Positions 1-8,361 of a stretch of 64,000 bases of DNA are shown one piece after another; position 1 is the stretch's first letter, and each line of letters starts with the position of its first letter. The stretch is from the NCBI RefSeq assembly GCF_027497175.1, contig NZ_CP114901.1, positions 1,240,001-1,304,000 on the forward strand, in the 5' to 3' direction. The notes beneath the pieces were generated by a model that was given only the letters and a program-made list of their open reading frames with translations, was not told where the DNA came from and searched no databases. The stretch is from Verrucosispora sp. WMMD573 (lineage in GTDB: Bacteria > Actinomycetota > Actinomycetes > Mycobacteriales > Micromonosporaceae). A program made the translations under genes and the position numbers.

Positions 1-488
1 CCCTGCAACGGATGGGACCACTCGAATCCGCGGATCGCGGTGAACTGGCCCGGGTCGTTCGCAGCGTTGGCGAGGTCACCGGTGGTCCGCCACTCGGAGG
101 AACTGATCCCGTCGATGGCGAAGAGCGTGGCGTGGTCGGTCAGCGCGGCGACGTCCAGACCGGCCTCGCGCATCGAGGCGAACGCGGCCTCGGGGCTGCC
201 GTCGCCGTCCGACGCGACGGTGTGGTTGTGCATGTCGGCGTGGACCAGCATCGTGCCCTGGGTGACCAGGGAGGTCCGAGCGGCGCCGGCCGCCGCGGTC
301 GGGGCGTTGGCCATCGTCGTGCTGGCCGCCCGGGCCGGGGTCGGCAGCGCGGCCAGCATCAGCGCGCCGCCGGTGCCGGCCAGCAGCGCCCGTCGGCCAA
401 GCATCGGCGCGACGTTGACCTGACCGTACGGCACCTCGCCGGTGGGTCGGTGGTCGTGGTGACAGTGATGGGGGTGATGTCCGCTCAT
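1..488 (-). CDS. PHP-domain metal-dependent phosphoesterase, Tat-exported (partial, C-terminus outside window)
   Basis: The reading frame is open from an ATG at 488 to the window edge (162 residues seen). The N-terminus is very rich in histidine (MSGHHPHHCHHDHRP), then a twin-arginine signal (GRRALLAGTGG) with a hydrophobic stretch and an A-R-A cleavage region near residue 54. The mature part has the PHP signature of metal ligands, HADMHNHTVASDGDG and later LTDHATLF, as in CehA/McbA-type hydrolases. The protein probably acts outside the membrane on a phospho-ester or similar substrate; which one cannot be told. The His/Cys-rich leader before the Tat motif is unusual and could bind metal in the cytoplasm before export. 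Confidence 0.8.
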   Translation of the reverse strand, partial: MSGHHPHHCHHDHRPTGEVPYGQVNVAPMLGRRALLAGTGGALMLAALPTPARAASTTMANAPTAAAGAARTSLVTQGTMLVHADMHNHTVASDGDGSPEAAFASMREAGLDVAALTDHATLFAIDGISSSEWRTTGDLANAANDPGQFTAIRGFEWSHPLQ

Positions 489-494
489 AGGCAA

Positions 495-506
495 ACATGA
501 ACATGT
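495..506. promoter_or_regulatory. Short inverted repeat upstream of the PHP gene
   Basis: ACATG (495-499) and CATGT (502-506) form an inverted repeat with a 2-base spacer, 7 bases upstream of the ATG at 488. It is AT-rich compared with the surroundings and could be an operator for a dimeric regulator such as the ArsR protein encoded nearby. No binding evidence exists; five-base arms can occur by chance. The rest of 489-753 shows no gene. Confidence 0.3.
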
Positions 507-753
507 CTCTACTAGACGATGCCACCAAGCTGGGTCATCGTTCAGGCGAACACCTGCCGTACAGAGCTTCCCCGGCCCCGACCGACGCCTGGCAGCATGC
601 GAGCAGCCCGGCAGCTCACAGCCAGGGGAGCCATCCGCCGTCGACTGGAAACGCCGACTGGCCGATGGCCAGGAGAACGGCCATCGGCTCAGTGACGTGC
701 CGCAGGACAGGCGCCGGTTCAGCCGGATCGGCGACCGGTCTTCGACGGCCCCG

Positions 754-1173
754 TCAGCGGCTCTTCTTCGCCGCCCGCTTACGGGGTGGCGTCAGCAGGT
801 CGGCGATCGCGGCGATCGCGGACGGCACCAGACGGTAGTACGCCCAGACGCCACGCTTGTCCCGCTCCAGCAGGCCAGCCTCGGTCAGGATCCGAAGATG
901 ATGACTCACGGTCGGCTGGGAAAGTCCGAGCGGCGCGGTGAGGTCACTCACGGACGCTTCCCCCGTCGGAGACGACTGGATCAGGCTGAGCAGCCGCAGC
1001 CGCGCCGGGTCGGCAAATGCCTTCAGCACTCCCGCGAGGCGCTCGGCATCGGCAGGTTTGATCGGCTCGCCGGTGAGGGGCGAGATGGCGGGCGTCGTAG
1101 TCTTCGCAGTTCCCACGCCTTGCATCGTTGCAGCAACAAGCACCGATCGGTGGTGAAACGAGGGCTGGATCAC
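754..1173 (-). CDS. ArsR/SmtB-family transcriptional regulator without metal-site cysteines
   Basis: A 139-residue winged-helix regulator. The ArsR core is clear: AFADPARLRLLSLI, then SVSDLTAPLGLSQPTVSHHL (recognition helix), then LLERDKRGVWAYYRL (wing). The metal site of classical ArsR (ELCVCDL) reads EASVSDL here and the protein has no cysteine at all, so it is not an arsenic sensor of that type. The C-terminus is basic (RKRAAKKSR). The GTG start at 1173 overlaps the stop of the dehydrogenase gene upstream (GTGA), which supports this start over the inner ATG at 1125. It probably controls its own operon in response to an unknown signal. Confidence 0.85.
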   Translation of the reverse strand: MIQPSFHHRSVLVAATMQGVGTAKTTTPAISPLTGEPIKPADAERLAGVLKAFADPARLRLLSLIQSSPTGEASVSDLTAPLGLSQPTVSHHLRILTEAGLLERDKRGVWAYYRLVPSAIAAIADLLTPPRKRAAKKSR

Positions 1174-2185
1174 CGTGAGTTGTCCGAGAAAGTGCTGATG
1201 ACGACCTTGGCGCGGGCGTGCTCGGTCTCGACGTAGCGGATCGCGTCGGGTACCTCGTCCAGCCGGTAGGTGCGGTCGATGACCGGGGTCAACTTGCCGG
1301 ACTCGGCCAACTCCCGCAGCGTCGCGAGGTGCCCCCGGCCTGCCGCCGCGAACGGCGCGACGATGCGGTGCCGGACGAGACGCCCCACCAGCGGCCCCCG
1401 GATCAGCAGGCCCATCGGCCCGAAGACACTGCCGCCGGTGAAGACGCCACCGCCGGACAGCAGCAGTATCCCGTCCGGGGTGAGCACCCGCCGACAGTCG
1501 GGCAACGACCGGTTGCCGACCAGATCGAGCAGTACCTCGTAGCGGCGGCCGGCGCGCACCGCGTCGGTCCGGGTGAAGTCCTCCCTGGTGTAGTCGACGA
1601 CATGATCCGCACCGAGTGACCGGACAGGTCGACGTTGCGGGTCCGGCACACCGCGGTCACCTGCGCGCCGTACGCCTTGGCCAGCTGCACCGCGAAGGTG
1701 CCCACCCCGCCGGACGCCCCGTTGATCAGGACATGCTGCCCGGCCCGCAGCTCGGCGGCGTCGCGGAGGCAGACCAGCGCGGTGGTGGCAGCCAGCGGGA
1801 TCGCCGCCGCCTGCTCGAAGCTCAGGTTCGCCGGCTTCGCCTCCACCAGGTTCTCGGCCAGGCACACGTACTCGGCGAACGCGCCACCGGCGGGGCCGGC
1901 CTCGCCGTACACCTCGTCGCCGGGCCGGAAGCGGGTCACCGCCCGGCCGACCGCCTCGACCCGGCCGGCGAAGTCCTGGCCCCGAACCGGCGCGGTGGGC
2001 CGGCGGAGCCCGAACGTCAGTCGGGACAGATACGGGTCGCCCCGCATGGCGTGCCAGTCGTACGCGTTCACCGAACTCGCCCGCACCCGGACCAGCACCT
2101 CGTCGTCGCCGGGCTTCGGGACGTCCACCTCACGCAGCCGCAGAACGTCGGGTGAACCGTACCGGTGCTGCACGATCGCCTTCAT
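1170..2185 (-). pseudogene. Zinc-type alcohol dehydrogenase / quinone oxidoreductase (MDR family), frameshifted
   Basis: The N-terminal part (from ATG 2185, good GAGGAG ribosome site) reads as a medium-chain reductase: MKAIVQHRYGSPDVL, GQDFAGRVEAVG, and the NADPH-binding motif INGASGGVGTFAVQLAK. Near 1625 the frame breaks after TRNVDL. The rest continues in another frame as RSLGADHVVDYTREDF up to the stop at 1170. Adding one C in the run at about 1624-1626 restores a normal product of about 338 residues. It is either a decayed gene or a one-base sequencing error. The family reduces quinones or enones with NADPH. It is co-transcribed with the ArsR gene. Confidence 0.8.
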
Positions 2186-2310
2186 CGGAAGTCTCCTCGC
2201 CGTCGCGTGTCGAATGCTCTGCCACAGAGCCTGTCGGCACGGGTCGGGCGATGCGTCGGCGTGCCGGCGGCACCGCCGCTACTCCCCGCGCGGCAGCGGG
2301 AGGACCGTGC

Positions 2311-2326
2311 TACTCCCCGGGGAGTA
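2311..2326. promoter_or_regulatory. Perfect 16-bp palindrome, candidate operator between the MDR gene and the histidine kinase gene
   Basis: TACTCCCC followed directly by GGGGAGTA is a perfect palindrome. A second half-site, CTACTCCCC, lies about 32 bases to the left (2279-2287). The site is about 50 bases upstream of the kinase gene promoter and in the shared intergenic region. Such direct/inverted half-site pairs are typical for NarL-type response regulators, so autoregulation by the downstream regulator is a reasonable guess. Confidence 0.4.
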
Positions 2327-2373
2327 CGCCGGGCTGCCACCGTCAGGGCTGCCGACGGCTACGCCGATCGGCC

Positions 2374-2379
2374 TACAGT
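2374..2379 (+). promoter_or_regulatory. -10 element of a leaderless promoter for the kinase-regulator operon
   Basis: TACAGT lies six bases before the ATG at 2386, the spacing expected when transcription begins at the start codon itself. There is no Shine-Dalgarno sequence, which fits leaderless translation. No convincing -35 hexamer is seen, consistent with an activated promoter. Confidence 0.5.
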
Positions 2380-2385
2380 GCGACC

Positions 2386-3561
2386 ATGAGCCGGTCGAGC
2401 CCCAATGCCGACGTGGCATCCCCCGACGAACGGCCGAAGTCACGGCCAGGGCCGGGCCTGGCAGTGCTGACCGCACTCGCCCAGCCGGTCGGCACCGCGA
2501 TCGTCGCCGGTTGGCAGCACGCCAGTGTCGGGGTCGTCGGATATGTGTTGCTGGTGTTCAGCGGGTTGGCGCTGGCCGACCGGCACCGGTTCCCGCGGCG
2601 GAACTTCCTGATCGTGGTCGCCGCCACCCTGGCGTACCACCTGCTGGATCGGCCGGTCGGGGTGAGTCTGCTGGCACCGATGATCGGTGCGGCGGTGGCC
2701 ATGGTCGCCGGTCACCGGTGGCTGGTGGCGACGGCGGCCGTCGGGTCGTACGTCATCTGGGTGCTGGCCAGTGGGGCCACCCGGAGCCAGGCGTTGGCAG
2801 CGTTGGCGCTGATCGCCGGGGCCGGCCTGGTGACCGAGATTGGCATCCTGGTCGCCGCCGAGGTCCGCAACGGCATCGCGGAGCAGCGCCGGCTGTCCGA
2901 GGAGCGGCAACGCCGCCGCGCCAGCGAGCAGCGGCTGCTGATCGCCGCCGAACTGCACGACGTGCTCGGTCACCACCTCTCGCTGATCAACATGCGGGCC
3001 GGCGTCGGTCTGCACCTGATGGATCGCGACCCGGAGCAGGCCCGGGCGGCGCTCGACGCGATAGCGCAGTCCAGCGCGGAGGCGCTGCGCGAGGTTCAGG
3101 CGGTGCTCAACACGCTCTACCCGACCGGCGAGGCCGCCCCGCGAACCCCCGCGCCCGGGCTGGACCGGCTCGCCGAGCTGACCGAGGACGCCGCGCTGCC
3201 GACCCGGACCGTGATCGACGGTACCGTCCGGCCGCTGCCCGCGGCCGTGGACCGGGCCGCGTACCGGATCGTGCAGGAGGGATTGACCAACATCCGCCGG
3301 CATGCCGGGACGGGTGCCGCCGCCACCGTCACCATCGGGTACCGGCAGGATGCGTTGGTGGTCGAGGTCGACGACGATGGCGGCGGTGTGCGGCACCCGG
3401 GCCCGGCGCCTACGGGGAACGGGATCACCGGGATGCGGGAGCGAGCTGCCGCGTTGGGCGGTGAGCTGACCGCCGGGCCAGCGCCGGACGGTAGCGGCGG
3501 CTGGCGGGTACGCGCCACCCTGCCCCTGGGGCGGGACCAGACGCGGGAGGCGACAGCGTGA
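2386..3561 (+). CDS. NarL-type sensor histidine kinase
   Basis: 391 residues. The first 150 or so contain about five membrane segments with little outside the membrane. A charged linker follows, then the HisKA_3 dimerisation motif ELHDVLGHHLSLI with phospho-acceptor His191, and the ATPase domain (YRIVQEGLTNIRRHAG as N box, VEVDDDGGG as G1 box, GNGITGMRERA as G2 box). It senses an unknown, probably membrane-derived, signal and phosphorylates the response regulator encoded next; the two genes overlap (GTGA). The start at 2386 is chosen because the promoter is leaderless; the frame is open further upstream. Confidence 0.9.
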   Translation: MSRSSPNADVASPDERPKSRPGPGLAVLTALAQPVGTAIVAGWQHASVGVVGYVLLVFSGLALADRHRFPRRNFLIVVAATLAYHLLDRPVGVSLLAPMIGAAVAMVAGHRWLVATAAVGSYVIWVLASGATRSQALAALALIAGAGLVTEIGILVAAEVRNGIAEQRRLSEERQRRRASEQRLLIAAELHDVLGHHLSLINMRAGVGLHLMDRDPEQARAALDAIAQSSAEALREVQAVLNTLYPTGEAAPRTPAPGLDRLAELTEDAALPTRTVIDGTVRPLPAAVDRAAYRIVQEGLTNIRRHAGTGAAATVTIGYRQDALVVEVDDDGGGVRHPGPAPTGNGITGMRERAAALGGELTAGPAPDGSGGWRVRATLPLGRDQTREATA

Positions 3562-4223
3562 TCCGGGTTCTGCTCGTCGACGATCAGGTGCTGGTCCGGG
3601 CCGGTTTTCGCGCGCTGCTGGACGCCGAGCCGGACATCACCGTCGTCGGCGAGGCCGGCGACGGTGCGCAGGCGGTGCGGCTGACCCGGCAGACCGTCCC
3701 CGACGTGGTCCTGATGGACATCCGGATGCCTGGGGTGGACGGGTTGGCCGCCACCCGGCAGATCACCGCCGACCCCGAGCTTTCCGGGGTACGGATCGTC
3801 GTACTCACCACCTTCGAGCTGGACGAGTACGTCGGTGAGGCGCTGCGCGCCGGTGCCGCCGGGTTCCTGGTCAAGAACACCCAACCGGCCGAACTGATCC
3901 AGGGGGTACGGGTGGTGGCCGCCGGCGACGGGCTGCTGTCGCCGAGTGTGACCCGGCGGGTGATCGAGCAGTTCGCCGCCGGCACCGCCACGCCGGCCGC
4001 ACCTCGGCGGTTGGCCGAGCTGACCGAGCGGGAGCGGGAGGTGGTGGCGCTGGTCGGCACCGGGCTGTCCAACGACGAGATCGCCGCGCGGCTGGTGGTC
4101 AGTCCGGCCACCGCCAAGACGCACGTGTCCCGGGCGATGGTCAAACTCGGTGCTCGGGACCGCGCCCAGTTGGTGGTGTTCGCGTACGAGGCCGGTCTGG
4201 TCCGACCCGGCTGGTTGCCCTGA
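3558..4223 (+). CDS. NarL/LuxR-family response regulator
   Basis: 221 residues with an intact receiver domain: acidic pair D8/D9, phospho-acceptor D54 in VLMDIRMPG, and the conserved lysine in FLVKNTQP. The C-terminal LuxR-type helix-turn-helix is LTEREREVVALVGTGLSNDE with the recognition part SPATAKTHVSRAMVKLG. GTG start overlapping the kinase stop. It is the partner of the kinase and a likely binder of the 2311-2326 palindrome. Compare the second regulator at 45046, which lacks the aspartate. Confidence 0.92.
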   Translation: MIRVLLVDDQVLVRAGFRALLDAEPDITVVGEAGDGAQAVRLTRQTVPDVVLMDIRMPGVDGLAATRQITADPELSGVRIVVLTTFELDEYVGEALRAGAAGFLVKNTQPAELIQGVRVVAAGDGLLSPSVTRRVIEQFAAGTATPAAPRRLAELTEREREVVALVGTGLSNDEIAARLVVSPATAKTHVSRAMVKLGARDRAQLVVFAYEAGLVRPGWLP

Positions 4224-4472
4224 CTTCGAACCCGGTCGACGGGCCGACACCCGACAATGTCGATCGTTGTCGACCCGACCGGCTGGGGCGGCGCGTCGTC
4301 GAGGCCCGGCAGGGCTGGATCGCGATGATCGCCATCGATGACGGATCGGCGTCCGATCTGGGCATCCACCTCAACAGCCTGCATCACCTTCTCACCCAGC
4401 AGCTCCTCGGCCGCCGACCGAACCTAGTGTGCCGGGCCACTCGACCCACGTCGGCGGGGTCGGGCGTGGCGG

Positions 4473-5252
4473 CTACGCGCCCTGTCCCTGGTTCTGCATC
4501 AGGCCACCGTCCATGAAGTACGTCGACCCGGTCACGTAGTCGGCGTCGTCGCTGGCCAGGAAGACGGCGAGCTTGGCGATCTCCTCCGGCTGCGCGGCCC
4601 GCTTCCACGGGATCGACTGCACCTGCTCCTCCAGGAATTTCGGGTCGTCGATCGCCTGCTGGTTGAACGGGGTGAGCACCATGCCCGGCCCGATGTTGTT
4701 CACGTTCATGTGCATCGGAGCGACCTCCAGGGCGATGCTCTTGGCCAGCTCGAGCATGCCGCCCTTGCTGGCGTCGTAGTCGGAGCCGCCGGCCCGGGCC
4801 ACTTCCTGATGTACCGAGGTGATGTTGATGATCTTGCCGTGTCCGCCCTGGTCGCGGCGGTGTCGAATGAAACGTCGACAGCAGAAGAACATCCCGTACA
4901 GGTTGGTCCGAATCGCCCGGTCCCAGGTCTCGGTGTCCAGGTCGGCGACCGGGATGCCGGAGGCGTCGACACCCGCATCGTTCATCAGGATGTCCAGCCG
5001 GTCGAACTCCGCGAGGGCCTCGTCGAACATCGCCTCGACCTGATGCTCGACGCTGATGTCACCCTGGACCACGACGGCCCGCCGACCGGCCTTCTCGATC
5101 TCGGCCTTCGTGTGGTTCGCGCCCGCGTGATCGTGCAGGTAGTGCACCACGACGTCGGCGCCTTCGCGGCCGAACTCGATCGCGGTGGCTTGTCCGATGC
5201 CCGAGTCCGAGCCGGTGATCAGGGCGGTCCTACCTGCCAGTCGTCCGGTCAT
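4473..5252 (-). CDS. Short-chain dehydrogenase/reductase, glucose-1-dehydrogenase-like
   Basis: 259 residues of classical SDR type: TGSDSGIG (13-20) for the dinucleotide, NDAG (91-94), catalytic S146, Y159 and K163 (YDASK), and the C-terminal VTGSTYFMDGG motif. The family oxidises or reduces sugars or other alcohols with NAD(P). It lies just downstream of the GH15 gene on the same strand, with about 100 bases between, so the two may be co-expressed and work on the same sugar pool. The substrate is not provable from sequence. The 250 bases between its end and the regulator gene at 4223 hold no gene. Confidence 0.85.
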   Translation of the reverse strand: MTGRLAGRTALITGSDSGIGQATAIEFGREGADVVVHYLHDHAGANHTKAEIEKAGRRAVVVQGDISVEHQVEAMFDEALAEFDRLDILMNDAGVDASGIPVADLDTETWDRAIRTNLYGMFFCCRRFIRHRRDQGGHGKIINITSVHQEVARAGGSDYDASKGGMLELAKSIALEVAPMHMNVNNIGPGMVLTPFNQQAIDDPKFLEEQVQSIPWKRAAQPEEIAKLAVFLASDDADYVTGSTYFMDGGLMQNQGQGA

Positions 5253-5351
5253 CAGGGCTCCCTCCCTCGCTGCCGCTCGCGGCTTACCCGCCTGCCCCGC
5301 TCCTAAGCGAGCGGGCTGGCAGCCGGCGGGGTACGTGCCGGCCTCCGGTCG

Positions 5352-7175
5352 CTACGGTGCGGTCCCGTTCTCCACCTGGTCGATGACCCAGGCGGCGTTG
5401 ATGAGACCGATGTGGGACAGCGCCTGGGGGAAATTCCCGATCTGGCTGCCGTCGCTGCGGTCGATCTCCTCCGAGAGCAGGCCGAGATCGTTTGCCCGGT
5501 CGGTCACGCTGTCGAAGATCTGCCGGGCCGCGTCGATCCGCCCGGCCAGCGCCAATGCCTCGACCAACCAGTACGAGCAGGTGATGAAGGCGCCCTCATC
5601 GCCCGCTCCCGTCCAGCGTTGCACCAGACCGTCCCGGGTCAGGTCACGTTCGATGGCTCGCACCGTGGCGAGAACCCGCTCGTCGTCGCCGGGCAGGAAC
5701 CCGAGGATCGGCATGCCGAGCACGCTGGCATCGAGGTGGTCGGACCCGAACGCGCCGGTGAACGCCTCGCTCGACGCGTGCCAACCCTCGTCGAGAATTG
5801 CCGCCCGTACCTCATCTCTGGCCTTCGACCATCGCGGGACCGCCGCCTCGGCGTCAAGCTCCCGCCCCAGCTTGACGGCCCGATCCAGGGCCACCCAACA
5901 CGCCAGCTTCGAGGTCAGGTAGTGCCGCTCGCCCTCGCGACCTTCCCAGATGCCCGCATCCGGCTGCCGCCATGTGTCGGCAGCCCGGTCGGCCAGTGAT
6001 CGAAGCAGGTCCGCGGCAGCGGGCGACAGATCCGCCATCTGGTCCCGCAGGACCCACGCGGATTCCAGCACCTCGCCGAGGACGTCGAGCTGCTTCTGCT
6101 GCCAGGCGTCGTTCCCGATCCGCACCGGCCGGCTGCCGCGGTGGCCCGCCAGGTGTTCCAGGGTGTGTTCGGTCAGATCACGCTCGCCGGCAGCGCCGAA
6201 CATGATCGGCACGTGGTCGTCCCCGCTGACCGACCCCATCGACGCGGCCATCCAGTCGAAGAACCTGCGTGCCTCGTCGGGACAGGCGGCTACCCACAGC
6301 GCCTTGAGCGTGAAGCTGCCGTCGCGCAGCCAGGCGAACCGGTAGTCCCAGTTCGCCGCGCCACCGACCTCCTCCGGCAACGAGGTGGTGGCCGCGGCGA
6401 CCACGGCACCGGTCGGCTGGTAGGTCAACGCCTGCAACACCAGGGCGCTACGCCGGACCTGCTCGCGGTAGGGCCCCTGATAGCCCTGGTGGATGCGATC
6501 CCACGACTGCCAGGCCTCGATGGTGTCGCGTAGGGCGACACGGCCGTCCAGCGGCACGATCTGCTGGTCGGCGGCGCGGCGGTGGTGCAGCGCGAACAGC
6601 GCGCTGTCGCCCTCGGCCAGCGTGAATCGTCCGGTCACCAGCGGACCGTCGATCACCAGATCACGATCGCTGGTCAACACCAGCCGGTCGGCTCCGCCGG
6701 ATATCTCGATCCCCGCCGGCGTCTCGGCGATCGAGGGACTTATCAGCCCGTACTCTGGGCGGGCCGCGACCTCGATCGCCACCTCCACCGTGCCGCCGAC
6801 TGTCTCGAGTTGCCGCAGCAGGACGTGTGGGGACGTGAAGCCGATTCCGTGCCCGCGTTCGCCGAAGCCGAGACCGAGGGCATCCGTCACCCGCAGCACA
6901 CCGTCCTGGGTGTGGAACTCCGTACCCAGCACCATCGTCCCGTCCAGGTACTGCCGGACGGTCGTGTACGGCCCGACCGGCCGGATCGACCAGTGGCCAC
7001 CGGTAGCACCGAGCAGACGCGTGAAGACACTCGGCGCGTCGAATCTGGGCGGGCACCACCAGTCCACGGACCCGTCCGAGGAGACCAATGCGGCACCCTG
7101 ACAGTCGCCGAGCAAGGCGTAGTCGCTGATCACAGCCACACCCGCGCGTACCCAGGGTGATGCCCGATACGCCAT
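5352..7175 (-). CDS. Glycoside hydrolase family 15 protein (glucoamylase/trehalase-like)
   Basis: 607 residues, the usual length of the cytoplasmic GH15 enzymes of actinobacteria, some of which are trehalases. The N-terminal signature is ISDYALLGDCQGAALVSSDG followed by VDWWCPPRFDAPSVF, and the (alpha/alpha)6 barrel contains NWDYRFAWLRDGSFTLKAL and the C-terminal GDEGAFITCSYWLVEALALAG. There is no signal peptide, so it acts inside the cell on alpha-glucosides such as trehalose or maltodextrin. The ATG at 7175 gives the family-typical N-terminus; the frame runs open for another 160 codons upstream without homology. Confidence 0.88.
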   Translation of the reverse strand: MAYRASPWVRAGVAVISDYALLGDCQGAALVSSDGSVDWWCPPRFDAPSVFTRLLGATGGHWSIRPVGPYTTVRQYLDGTMVLGTEFHTQDGVLRVTDALGLGFGERGHGIGFTSPHVLLRQLETVGGTVEVAIEVAARPEYGLISPSIAETPAGIEISGGADRLVLTSDRDLVIDGPLVTGRFTLAEGDSALFALHHRRAADQQIVPLDGRVALRDTIEAWQSWDRIHQGYQGPYREQVRRSALVLQALTYQPTGAVVAAATTSLPEEVGGAANWDYRFAWLRDGSFTLKALWVAACPDEARRFFDWMAASMGSVSGDDHVPIMFGAAGERDLTEHTLEHLAGHRGSRPVRIGNDAWQQKQLDVLGEVLESAWVLRDQMADLSPAAADLLRSLADRAADTWRQPDAGIWEGREGERHYLTSKLACWVALDRAVKLGRELDAEAAVPRWSKARDEVRAAILDEGWHASSEAFTGAFGSDHLDASVLGMPILGFLPGDDERVLATVRAIERDLTRDGLVQRWTGAGDEGAFITCSYWLVEALALAGRIDAARQIFDSVTDRANDLGLLSEEIDRSDGSQIGNFPQALSHIGLINAAWVIDQVENGTAP

Positions 7176-7314
7176 CTTCCGGACTGCTCTCGCCGAGCCG
7201 TCCGAGCGGCGCGCAGATCGTTCGAGGTCGAACGTCACCCTCGGCCTGGGCGCACTGGCCGGCTCCCGGGCCGCCGGTGCCGCCGTTGTTCGTCGCCGAG
7301 GACGGTCGGTGGCG

Positions 7315-7500
7315 CTACTCCGGGCACTCGCCCGAGGTTTCCGTGCGCCCCGGTGCCGGGGGCGAACCCACGGCGAACGGGTGGCGGAGCCGCCGCATCG
7401 CTTCTTCACTGCCGTCGACACGGGTGCCCGAATCGTCGGATCCGTCGAGGGTGGGTGCGGCGAGAAACAGCGCCGAACCGGGCTTGCCCTTCGATGCCAT
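7315..7500 (-). CDS. Possible small hypothetical protein
   Basis: A 61-residue frame with an ATG six bases after a strong ribosome site (GAAGGA). It starts MASKGKPGSALFLAAPTL and ends in a proline/glycine-rich tail. No family is recognised. The good ribosome site is the only support, and the surrounding 7176-7702 stretch shows no other gene. Confidence 0.3.
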   Translation of the reverse strand: MASKGKPGSALFLAAPTLDGSDDSGTRVDGSEEAMRRLRHPFAVGSPPAPGRTETSGECPE

Positions 7501-7702
7501 GCAATTCCTTCGTGGGAGCGGAGCGCATTCACAGCGCGAGATGAACCGGAGGGGCGACGTCGTAAAATCCGACGTCCGTCACGAGCCGGACTGCGGCCTC
7601 CCGGTCGCGGACCGACGTCCGCCAGCATCGACAGTACCGCCTCCGGCGTCCGCACTCTCCCGGGACGGATCCCAACCCGATCCGCCCGCCTGCTGGCGAC
7701 GG

Positions 7703-8254
7703 TCAGCGGCGGTCGAGCGCCGACTGTAGCCGTTGGATGAGCGTCTTGCGGCCCTTGCCGGCGCGTTCTTCGCGGAGTGCCGCCTTGAGCTGACCGGTGT
7801 CGAGGTCACGAACCTGTCGGGTCGCCTCGGCGACCGGCAGTTCGGTGAGCGACACGGACGACGCGGCGTTCCGGCGCGCGCGCTTGGCCGGGCCGGTATT
7901 GGCGACATACTGCTTGCCGGACTTCGACGCCTTCCGCTTCTTCGCGTCGGTCGCGCGTCGCTCCTCCGCGGAGAGCTGGTTCCAAGCCTGGTCAGGCAGG
8001 TAACGGTCGGTCTCGCCACCATGCCGCGCCCGCGTGCCGCCCTCCCTGGTCCGCCACTTCTGGTCGCCCCACTGCTGCAACGACTTCTGCCGCTCGTCCT
8101 TCGGGCCCTGATAGCCGCCACCGCGTTTCTGGTACTCCTTGGTGAGCAGCTGCGACTTGCGCGCCGACCACTGTCCGGGACGGCCGCCCCGGTCGGACGC
8201 CTTGATCTCTTCCTTGAGCTGTTCTCGCAGCTCAGGCTTTGTATACCGTGCCAT
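7703..8254 (-). CDS. DUF5872 domain protein with C-terminal SAP/Rho-N-like helix pair
   Basis: 183 residues, strongly basic. The N-terminal part (MARYTKPELREQLKEEIK, then GGRPGQWSARKSQLLTKEYQ and QQWGDQKWRTREG) matches the small conserved DUF5872 family. The C-terminus (LDTGQLKAALREERAGKGRK and following LIQRLQSAL) resembles a SAP or Rho-N nucleic-acid-binding helix pair. The charge and the fold suggest DNA or RNA binding in the cytoplasm. The role is unknown. The gene lies behind the 8308-8347 terminator and so is probably transcribed alone. Confidence 0.75.
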   Translation of the reverse strand: MARYTKPELREQLKEEIKASDRGGRPGQWSARKSQLLTKEYQKRGGGYQGPKDERQKSLQQWGDQKWRTREGGTRARHGGETDRYLPDQAWNQLSAEERRATDAKKRKASKSGKQYVANTGPAKRARRNAASSVSLTELPVAEATRQVRDLDTGQLKAALREERAGKGRKTLIQRLQSALDRR

Positions 8255-8307
8255 GAGCGCTGGGTACCCGCGGCCGCGCTCGGTACGCACCGGAGCCAGG
8301 CTCCGGA

Positions 8308-8347
8308 CGAGTCCGTCCGATGCGCAGCTGCGCATCGGACGGACTCG
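8308..8347 (-). terminator. 40-bp perfect palindrome, transcription terminator
   Basis: Bases 8308-8327 and 8328-8347 are exact reverse complements, which gives an 18-bp stem with a four-base loop. It lies 15 bases after the stop of the secreted-protein gene (8362). There is no U-run, as is common in high-GC actinobacteria. A smaller GGAGCC/GGCTCC hairpin sits next to it on the left. Confidence 0.8.
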
Positions 8348-8361
8348 CGGAGGATCAACGT

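Noticed and set aside
4253..4273. CGACAA/TTGTCG inverted repeat after the response regulator gene
   Set aside because: Only six-base arms with a nine-base loop; too weak to call a terminator.
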